Shown one piece after another: positions 8,853 to 16,043 of a stretch of DNA of 64,000 nt; position 1 is the stretch's first letter; every line of letters starts with the position of its first letter. Location of the stretch: assembly GCA_945874765.1 (NCBI GenBank), contig CAMCHQ010000005.1, positions 1 to 64,000 on the forward strand, read 5' to 3'. Position numbers and translations under genes: made by a program. A model generated the notes under the pieces. It did no database searches. It was not told the origin of the DNA and saw only the letters and a list, made by a program, of their open reading frames with translations. This stretch comes from an uncultured Clostridia bacterium. GTDB taxonomy: Bacteria; Bacillota; Clostridia; Oscillospirales; Acutalibacteraceae.

Positions 8853-8867
8853 CAGAAGGAGAAGAAA

Positions 8868-11489
8868 ATGAATAAGAATGCGCTAAAAAGCTACGCCGTA
8901 TGGGCAAGGCAAAAGCTTATAAATGATGTTGCACAAAAAGCATTTGAATACGCAATCACAAAGGACGGTTTCGGTGAAGAAAATGCGAAAGCAATCGGAG
9001 AGCGTGCACTTTCAAACGACGAAGTCAAGCAAAGAAGTGAACTTGTAAATCAAATAAAATTAAAAGGCTTTGAGCAGGTTATGGAAGAAGTTGCATACAC
9101 TTGGTTTAACCGTTTTATTGCTCTTAGATATATGGAAGTCAACGGTTTTCTTCCGTCTCGTATTCGTGTTTTTACTAATGAAAATAATGAGTTCAAGCCT
9201 GAAATTTTGAAAGAGGCTATAAACATTGACTTTGAATGTATTGACAAAAGCAAGGTTTTTGAGCTTATCGACAGTAACGACACCGACGCTTTATACAAAT
9301 ATCTCATCATTTCGCAGTGCAACGATTTAGGAAAGCTTTTACCGGGTATGTTTGAAAAAATTGCAAATTATACCGAGCTCCTATTCCCAGATAATCTTCT
9401 TCGACCTGATTCCGTTATAGGCAAAATGATTAGTGATATTGATGAGAGTGATTGGGGCGAACAGGTTGAAATTCTCGGTTGGCTTTATCAATTTTATAAC
9501 ATTGAGCCTAAAGCTGTTGTGTTTGGACGAAAAGGCAATGCAAAAATCAAAAAAGAAGAAATACCTGCTGCAACTCAACTTTTTACTCCTGATTGGATAG
9601 TTCGCTATATGGTTCAAAATTCTCTCGGCAGAATTTTTATTAACGATAAATGCGTTGGCATTACCGATGAAAAAGAAAGAATAAATAAAGAAAAAGAAAT
9701 AGCACAACAAATGGGTTGGCAATACTATTTGCCTGAAGCGGAGCAAACGCCTGAAGTCAGAGCACAATTAAATGCTTATCACATTTCGCTTTTTAGTGAA
9801 CTCACCTCTATAAAGCTTATTGACCCGTGTATGGGCTCCGGTCATATTCTTGTTTACGCTTTTGAAGTGCTTATGCAGATTTATCTTGAATGTGGCTATA
9901 CCGAAAGAGATGCAACTTCGCTCATACTTGAAAATAACCTTTTCGGTCTTGATATTGACGATAGAGCATATCAGCTTGCCTATTTTGCCGTTATGATGAA
10001 GGCTCGTTCTTGTGACAGAAGAATTTTAACTCGTAACATTAAGCCTAATGTTTATTCAATTAAAGAGTCTAACTTCCTTGCTGACTCTTGGGAAAAAATA
10101 TCGGACGATGAAAAATTTAGAGAAATATTCCAAACAGTAGTTGATACTTTTATCGATGCTAAGGAATACGGCTCAATATTGAATGTCCCTGACGCCGATT
10201 ACGATTACGCACTGTCTGTTATAGATGATTTTGAGCAGTCTGTTCCTGTCGATTTTGAGGCTCAAATTCTCCGTGGCAAAACCGATGATATTCGTGCGCT
10301 TGTTAATCAGGCAAAGCTGCTGTCACAAAAGTATGATGTGGTAGTCACTAACCCACCGTATATGCCTGTAAGTAATTCGAGTGCATCACTTCAAAATTTT
10401 GTTAAAAAGAATTATCCTGACAGCAAAACCGATATGTTTGCTGTATTTATTGAAAGAGTAGCTCAATTAACAAAGCCTAATCGATATTCGGCAATGATTA
10501 CAATGCACTCTTGGATGTTTTTATCTTCTTATGAAAAACTGCGTTCAAAAATTCTTGAAACAGATACCGTTAATATGGCACATCTCGGAGCAAGGGCATT
10601 TGAGGAAATCGGTGGTGAAGTAGTACAAACTACTGCTTGGATAGAAAGAAAGACCGATTTAAAGCAGTTCAAGGCTACATATAAACGACTTGTTGATGAA
10701 AACAGCCAAACTGCTAAAGAACAGGCATTTTTAAATAAAAATGATAATGCTTATAATATAACCAAAACCAACTTTTCTAAAATCCCCGGCTCCCCAATCG
10801 CTTATTGGGTGAGTCAACATGCTTTTGATGTTTGTATAGAATCACAAGTATTTGAGAAATTTGCAACAACGCGCGCGGGAATGATTACTGGAAACAATAA
10901 TATGTTTATCAGGCTTTGGCATGAAGTGAATTGGAAAAAAGTTGGAATTTTGCTGCATTCGAGAAGTGAAGCAATCGACAGTAAGAAAAAATGGTTTCCG
11001 TATAACAAAGGTGGAGAGTATCGCAAGTGGTATGGAAATAATGACTATGTTGTAAATTGGGAAAATGATGGGAGCTATATGCGAAATTACAAAGATGATT
11101 CTGGAAAAATCCCCGCTCATGCATTCAATTTGGAATATATTTTTAAGGAGAATGTAACCTGGAGTTCGCTGTCATCATATAAATTTGCAGCTCGTTATAC
11201 AGATTACGGTTTTTTGTATGATGCCAGCGGTTCCTTTGCTGATGTGAAAACAGAAAACATTTTTTTTACATTGGCATTCTTGTGTTCAGAAGTTACACTG
11301 TTCTTTTTAGGTGCAATGAATCCAACACTTAATTTTCAAAAAGGCAATATTTCCTCACTACCGTTTATCATTGATACAAGACGCATGGATCAAGTGAATA
11401 ACGCAACAAAAGAGAATGTTGCGATTTCTAAGGCCGATTGGAATTCTTATGAAAACTCTTGGGATTTCAAACGAAGTCCATTAGTATGA
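8868..11489 (+). CDS. pglX: PglX N-terminal part: BREX adenine-N6 methyltransferase and target recognition region
   Basis: PglX methylates a non-palindromic host motif so that BREX spares self DNA, and it is also needed for phage exclusion. This 873-aa ORF has the SAM-binding motif DPCMGSG (319-325), the catalytic NPPY (495-498) and the recognition region after ~620. It stops at SWDFKRSPLV, where full-length PglX (~1200 aa) normally continues into a conserved C-terminal segment. That missing segment is encoded as a separate ORF at 12383-13327, after an intervening DUF2971 gene; 873+314 = 1187 aa restores the normal length. So this is a split gene, either a natural two-subunit methyltransferase or one broken by insertion. 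Clean stop, good ribosome site (AGAAGGAGAAG). Confidence 0.93.
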   Translation: MNKNALKSYAVWARQKLINDVAQKAFEYAITKDGFGEENAKAIGERALSNDEVKQRSELVNQIKLKGFEQVMEEVAYTWFNRFIALRYMEVNGFLPSRIRVFTNENNEFKPEILKEAINIDFECIDKSKVFELIDSNDTDALYKYLIISQCNDLGKLLPGMFEKIANYTELLFPDNLLRPDSVIGKMISDIDESDWGEQVEILGWLYQFYNIEPKAVVFGRKGNAKIKKEEIPAATQLFTPDWIVRYMVQNSLGRIFINDKCVGITDEKERINKEKEIAQQMGWQYYLPEAEQTPEVRAQLNAYHISLFSELTSIKLIDPCMGSGHILVYAFEVLMQIYLECGYTERDATSLILENNLFGLDIDDRAYQLAYFAVMMKARSCDRRILTRNIKPNVYSIKESNFLADSWEKISDDEKFREIFQTVVDTFIDAKEYGSILNVPDADYDYALSVIDDFEQSVPVDFEAQILRGKTDDIRALVNQAKLLSQKYDVVVTNPPYMPVSNSSASLQNFVKKNYPDSKTDMFAVFIERVAQLTKPNRYSAMITMHSWMFLSSYEKLRSKILETDTVNMAHLGARAFEEIGGEVVQTTAWIERKTDLKQFKATYKRLVDENSQTAKEQAFLNKNDNAYNITKTNFSKIPGSPIAYWVSQHAFDVCIESQVFEKFATTRAGMITGNNNMFIRLWHEVNWKKVGILLHSRSEAIDSKKKWFPYNKGGEYRKWYGNNDYVVNWENDGSYMRNYKDDSGKIPAHAFNLEYIFKENVTWSSLSSYKFAARYTDYGFLYDASGSFADVKTENIFFTLAFLCSEVTLFFLGAMNPTLNFQKGNISSLPFIIDTRRMDQVNNATKENVAISKADWNSYENSWDFKRSPLV

Positions 11490-11497
11490 GGTGAACT

Positions 11498-12376
11498 ATG
11501 ATTGGAAAAAGCGAAGTATTATATCATTATACAACTTTAGATACTTTTGCTAATATTATAAAATCTAAAAAATTTAGGCTTTGTGATATAACAAAAAGTA
11601 ATGATCCATTAGAAGGCGTATATATGATTCAAGCATTAGAAAATGCTTATCATAAACTCTATCACGATAATAAAATTAGCAAAGAAGAACATCTAATGAT
11701 AAATCGAGCCTTTTTTCGATTTAGCGAAATGATAGCAAGCCAAGGTCGTAATAGGGATTTTTATGGGGCTGCCTCATTTTGCATTCCGTCGCACGAATTA
11801 CTAATGCTCCGTAGTTATGCAAATAATGGCAAAGGTGTAGCTTTAGGTGTTCCGATATTGACGCTTGAAACTTTAGCAAAAAACGATCCACATCTTGAAT
11901 TTAAAAAAATCGAGTATTTGTCAGATAAAGAAATTGATGAAAAAGCATCCGGATTTTGGATGACAAAAGTTTTAACTTGGAAAAAGCAATATTCAAATTT
12001 GGATGATAAAATGCTGTCTAAATTTGTTAAAGAAATTGAAGAATTTTATCGTGAAAGTTATTTTATTAAAAATAAAGTTAATGAAGATGAACAAGAGTAT
12101 CGATTACTTTACAAGTGTCATGATTTGTTTGAAATTTGTTTACCAGGTGTTGATAGATATGTGCCGGAAAACATTGATTTTATCCAAAGCGACAATGATT
12201 TAAAAGCGTATTATGAAATTACAGTTGGTGACGGTGATGATGCACCATTTCATTTTTGTAATATAGTTATTGGTCCTAAATGTAATGCAACGGAAGAAGA
12301 AATAAATGTTTTTTTGCGTCGGCATGGTATTAAAGATGTTAGCGTATTTAAGAATTCTTGGACACAAATGAGGTAA
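11498..12376 (+). CDS. DUF2971 protein inserted between the two halves of pglX
   Basis: 292-aa protein with the DUF2971 signature at its N-terminus: LYHYTTLDTFANIIKSKKFRLCDITKSNDPLEG, i.e. H-Y-T ... K-x-x-x-L-x-x-S-N-D-P-x-E. DUF2971 proteins occur in defence islands and phages; biochemical function is not established to my knowledge. It begins 8 bp after the pglX-N stop with ribosome site GAGGTGA, and the pglX C-terminal ORF begins 6 bp after its stop, behind a similar GAGGTAA. A short ATGAGGT(G)AA sequence occurs at both joints. Position and tight spacing suggest it works with PglX or rides in its cassette. Identity of the domain is fairly sure; the role is unknown. Confidence 0.82.
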   Translation: MIGKSEVLYHYTTLDTFANIIKSKKFRLCDITKSNDPLEGVYMIQALENAYHKLYHDNKISKEEHLMINRAFFRFSEMIASQGRNRDFYGAASFCIPSHELLMLRSYANNGKGVALGVPILTLETLAKNDPHLEFKKIEYLSDKEIDEKASGFWMTKVLTWKKQYSNLDDKMLSKFVKEIEEFYRESYFIKNKVNEDEQEYRLLYKCHDLFEICLPGVDRYVPENIDFIQSDNDLKAYYEITVGDGDDAPFHFCNIVIGPKCNATEEEINVFLRRHGIKDVSVFKNSWTQMR

Positions 12377-12382
12377 ATAACA

Positions 12383-13327
12383 ATGTCAAAACTAATTTCA
12401 GATAAATACGAGCAATGGAAAGAGGAATGCGAGCAAAGGTTCCTCAAACTTAAAGAAAACGAAGAAGAGTTAAACAGAATATTTATTGACATATACGGTT
12501 TGAATGACGAGTTGACGCCTGATGTGGCAGACAAGGATATCACCGTTCACAGAGTATATGACAGCAAAGACGATGTGCCCGAAAGTATGAAAGGCAGTAA
12601 CTATGTCCGTACTCTTCACGACGAAATCGTATCGCTTGTGTCCTACGCAGTCGGTTGTATGTTTGGTCGTTATAGCCTTGATGTTGACGGTTTAGCTTAT
12701 GCAGGCGGCGAGTTTGATGAATCAAAATATACAACTTACATACCGGATAAAGACAACATAATTCCGATAACTGACGATGAATATTTTGAAGATGATATTG
12801 TCGGAAAATTTGTAGAATTTGTAAAGGTTGTTTACGGCGAAGACACGCTTGAAGAAAACTTGAAATTTGTAGCAGACGCACTTGGTAACAAAGGCAAGAC
12901 TTCAAGAGAAGTTATAAGAAATTATTTCTTAAACGATTTCTACAAAGACCACTGCAAAACATATCAAAAAAGACCGATTTACTGGCTGTTTGACAGTGGT
13001 AAAAAGAACGGCTTTAAAGCGCTCATTTATATGCACAGGTATAAAGCTGACACGGTAGCAAAGCTTAGAACGGACTATGTATTTGAGCAGCAGGAAAGAT
13101 ATAGGTCAAGAATTGAATTCTTGACGAGTGAATACGATTCTGCCACAGGAAGTGACAGGACTAAGATAGGCAAGGAAATCGACAAAATTAAAGAGCAGTT
13201 AAACGAGGTTAATAATTTTGAAGAAAAGGTGCACCACCTTGCCGACCAAATGATAACGATTGACCTTGACGACGGCGTTAAGGTTAATTATGCAAAATTT
13301 GAGGATGTTTTAGCAAAGGTAAAATAA
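12383..13327 (+). CDS. pglX: PglX C-terminal part encoded as a separate protein
   Basis: 314-aa ORF that matches the C-terminal segment normally fused to PglX. It begins ISDKYEQWKEECEQRFLKL and carries ENEEELNRIFIDIYGLNDEL (25-44) and VSYAVGCMFGRYSLD (86-100), blocks highly conserved at the end of type-1 PglX proteins, followed by a helical C-terminus (240-314). It has its own ATG and ribosome site, 6 bp after the DUF2971 gene, so it should be made as a free subunit. The conserved blocks are intact, arguing against decay. It might reassemble with the 873-aa part. A 39-bp direct repeat follows it, mirroring the one before pglX-N. Confidence 0.85.
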   Translation: MSKLISDKYEQWKEECEQRFLKLKENEEELNRIFIDIYGLNDELTPDVADKDITVHRVYDSKDDVPESMKGSNYVRTLHDEIVSLVSYAVGCMFGRYSLDVDGLAYAGGEFDESKYTTYIPDKDNIIPITDDEYFEDDIVGKFVEFVKVVYGEDTLEENLKFVADALGNKGKTSREVIRNYFLNDFYKDHCKTYQKRPIYWLFDSGKKNGFKALIYMHRYKADTVAKLRTDYVFEQQERYRSRIEFLTSEYDSATGSDRTKIGKEIDKIKEQLNEVNNFEEKVHHLADQMITIDLDDGVKVNYAKFEDVLAKVK

Positions 13328-13373
13328 AAATGGTCAGCGATTAGTGATTAGTGGTTAGAATAATAAAACCGTG

Positions 13374-13412
13374 CCTATAACTAATCACTGTTCACTAAGA
13401 ACTAAGCACTAA
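13374..13412 (+). repeat. Direct repeat copy 2 flanking the pglX cassette
   Basis: Second copy of the CCTATAACTAATCACTGT element (35/39 match to 8814-8852), placed between pglX-C and pglZ. Just upstream, 13332-13357 contains the complementary units GATTAGTGATTAGTGGTTAG, so this spacer can fold into a long imperfect hairpin. The two copies are 4560 bp apart and in the same orientation. Confidence 0.75.
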
Positions 13413-13425
13413 AAAGGAAACAACT

Positions 13426-16032
13426 ATGGGTATTGAAACAATAGAAAAAAGATTACAAGAACGATTTGATGCACCGCTTAAAGAATATTACGAAAGGCAC
13501 ATTGTTTTTTGGAAAGACGAAGACGGTCGGTTTGAAAATGACATTGATGATATAAGCCTAAACGGTGTAAAAATAATAAAGCTTAAAGAAAACAACTTTT
13601 TTGAAGTTAAAAAGTTATTGCTTTGCGACGATACAAAAAGCAATTACCTTGTTTATGACACCTGCAAGTATGAAAAGCTAAGCGATAGGTGGCTTTATGA
13701 CATTGAGCTTTACAGCGGTGAGCCATTTTTTGCCGACAAGTCGTCGCTTGTAATGGACGAATTTTCTATTGAACAAACACCTCAAATGAAAAGCGCACTC
13801 AAACTTTACCCTAAATTTTTTGACAGCAAAGAAAGATGCGAAAAGCTTAAAGCAATATCAAACGGCAATGTATATACAAATCCTGCCACACTTCACTATG
13901 ATATTTTAAGCGTTTTGACATCAAGTGAAAAAAACACTGCTCAATCGATTATAGGTAAAGTGCTTATTGATTATTTTATTTACGGCAAGTCTGCCATTGA
14001 AAATATTGAAAAATTCGGCAATGAGGCTGTTTTTTGGACAATGATTCAAAAGAACACAGGATACATAAAAGCTGACATTGACAATAATTTTGAAGAACTT
14101 TTAAGTCATATCATTTTCACTGCAAGCATTCAAAATATGGCTCAAGCTGTTTTAAAGCCGTTTGAAAAGCACATCAGTTTGAATCATTCGTCATTTTGCT
14201 ACACGCTCATTCACGATATGACTGTTACAAATGAAAATGATGCTTTTGAGCTGTGCAAAATTATTGAAGATAAATATAATTTGAAAAGCAAATTTGCTAA
14301 AGTTGACATTTCAAATCTTGTAAGTTGCGACATTTTTCCTTGCATTGACGAAGTTATTTTGACTAAATTTTTTGACGAAGTCAACTCGAATGTAATCAAG
14401 AGTGACAACATTGTAAGCACGGTTGAAAAGCGTAAAGTTATGAGTTGGTACAAGGACTATGAAAACTATTACAATGGCATTTTCTTCATTGCTAAAATGC
14501 AACAATTTTATCATGAACATTTGGATAGTTTTCATCTTGCAAATGCTTATGATGTTTTCAAATCGTACACAAACGATTTTTACAAAATGGACAGTCTGTA
14601 CCGTCAATTTCATCTTGCATTTTCGAAAAGTTTAATTTCGTCATATGCTCCTGATTTGGACGATTTATACAAATCAAGCGTTGATTACATTGAACAGCTT
14701 TATCAAAATTGGTATTTAAAAGAGCTTACCAATTTATGGTTCAAAGTTGCCGATACTCATTTAAGCGGTGAAAATATCGACTGCAATATAAAAAAGCAAA
14801 TTGATTTTTATGATGATTTCGTACTGCCTATTAAGGAAAAGCGCACTGTTTTTGTTATAATTTCGGACGCTTTAAGATACGAAGTTGCAGTTGAACTTTG
14901 TGATAATATTGCTCATAAAAGCAGAGCAAGTGTTGAAATTTCTGCTATGCAAAGCGTATTTCCGTCGGTTACAAAATATGGTATGGCGGCATTGCTGCCC
15001 GGTAGTAACAAGAAAGTAAGCGACGGCGTAATTACTGTTGATAATTTAAAGTGCAGTTCAACAGATGAAAGAAAAAAGGTGCTTTGTGCCCACGACGAAA
15101 ACAGCACAGCAGTACAATACAAAGACTTTATTAAAATGAAAAAGAGCGACCGAAGTGAGCTTATCAAAGGCAAAAAAGTTGTTTACATTTATCACAACAC
15201 GATTGACGCCATAGCTGAAAAGCCTGCCACTCAAACAAAAGTTTTCGACGCTTGTGATGACGCAATAAGCGAAATTACAAATCTTGCAGGAATTATTGCA
15301 GGCTTAAGAGGCTCAAGCGAAGTTATAATCACGAGTGACCACGGCTTTACATATACTTATCTGCCGTTTAAAGAATCACAAAAAATTTCCGTTACGGATT
15401 TGGCAGGTGTTAAAGCATCAGGCAGAAGATACATTATCGGTGACGAAAGCACAAATTGTGATTATTTAATGAATATTGATATGCAAATCAATGATGAGAG
15501 CAAAAGCTTAAAGGGCTACTCCTCTCTTGATATTGTAAGAATCAAGCAATCGGGCGACGGTGAAAATTTTGTTCACGGCGGTATGAGCTTGCAGGAATGT
15601 GTAGTACCGGTGATTAAAGTGAAAAATGTTCGCCTTGATTCTAAAAAATATCAAAACAACAAAGAAATGTTTGACACAACACCTGTTGAAATTACGCTTT
15701 TATCACAAAATCACAAAATTTCAAACAATATTTTTTCGCTTTACTTTTTCCAAAAGGAGCCTGTGGGCAAAAACAAAAAGGCTCAAACTTATCAACTTTA
15801 TTTTATTGATGATTTCGGCAACAGAATTTCCGACATTCATAAAATAATAGCCGATAAAGAGGACATTGAGGCGACAAACAGGCAGTACAGAGTGAATTTC
15901 TGCCTTAAAGAGCATCAGTTTAATAGAAATGATGATTATTATTTGATAATTGAAAATGAAAACGGTGAAGAAATAAGCCGCATAAAATATGAAATCGACA
16001 TAGTTTTTTCAGCTGAAGATTTCGGCTTTTAG
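13426..16032 (+). CDS. pglZ: BREX protein PglZ, alkaline-phosphatase-superfamily
   Basis: 868-aa PglZ, the hallmark BREX protein (metal-dependent phosphodiesterase/phosphatase fold). The PglZ core shows the metal-binding motif FVIISDALRYE (~476-486) and ITSDHGFTYTYLPF (SDHGF 637-641); between them is VFPSVTKYGMAALLPG, the usual substrate loop. The N-terminal ~470 residues are a helical BREX-specific region. The last ~110 residues (759-868) form a distinct beta-rich domain containing NNIFSLYF, QLYFIDDFGN and YEIDIVFSAEDFGF; a clearly related copy ends the next gene. Starts with AAGGAAAC ribosome site after the repeat spacer; the next gene follows at 11 bp. Confidence 0.93.
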   Translation: MGIETIEKRLQERFDAPLKEYYERHIVFWKDEDGRFENDIDDISLNGVKIIKLKENNFFEVKKLLLCDDTKSNYLVYDTCKYEKLSDRWLYDIELYSGEPFFADKSSLVMDEFSIEQTPQMKSALKLYPKFFDSKERCEKLKAISNGNVYTNPATLHYDILSVLTSSEKNTAQSIIGKVLIDYFIYGKSAIENIEKFGNEAVFWTMIQKNTGYIKADIDNNFEELLSHIIFTASIQNMAQAVLKPFEKHISLNHSSFCYTLIHDMTVTNENDAFELCKIIEDKYNLKSKFAKVDISNLVSCDIFPCIDEVILTKFFDEVNSNVIKSDNIVSTVEKRKVMSWYKDYENYYNGIFFIAKMQQFYHEHLDSFHLANAYDVFKSYTNDFYKMDSLYRQFHLAFSKSLISSYAPDLDDLYKSSVDYIEQLYQNWYLKELTNLWFKVADTHLSGENIDCNIKKQIDFYDDFVLPIKEKRTVFVIISDALRYEVAVELCDNIAHKSRASVEISAMQSVFPSVTKYGMAALLPGSNKKVSDGVITVDNLKCSSTDERKKVLCAHDENSTAVQYKDFIKMKKSDRSELIKGKKVVYIYHNTIDAIAEKPATQTKVFDACDDAISEITNLAGIIAGLRGSSEVIITSDHGFTYTYLPFKESQKISVTDLAGVKASGRRYIIGDESTNCDYLMNIDMQINDESKSLKGYSSLDIVRIKQSGDGENFVHGGMSLQECVVPVIKVKNVRLDSKKYQNNKEMFDTTPVEITLLSQNHKISNNIFSLYFFQKEPVGKNKKAQTYQLYFIDDFGNRISDIHKIIADKEDIEATNRQYRVNFCLKEHQFNRNDDYYLIIENENGEEISRIKYEIDIVFSAEDFGF

Positions 16033-16043
16033 GAGGAGAAAAA

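Noticed and set aside
8777-8867. TTGACA and TATAAT in the brxC-pglX spacer as a promoter
   Set aside because: The spacer between them is only 14 bp, too short for a good sigma-A promoter; the words are part of the low-complexity repeat.
8814-13412. Short 'ctaatcacta' repeats as a CRISPR array
   Set aside because: Only two copies 4.5 kb apart, no regular spacers and no cas genes.
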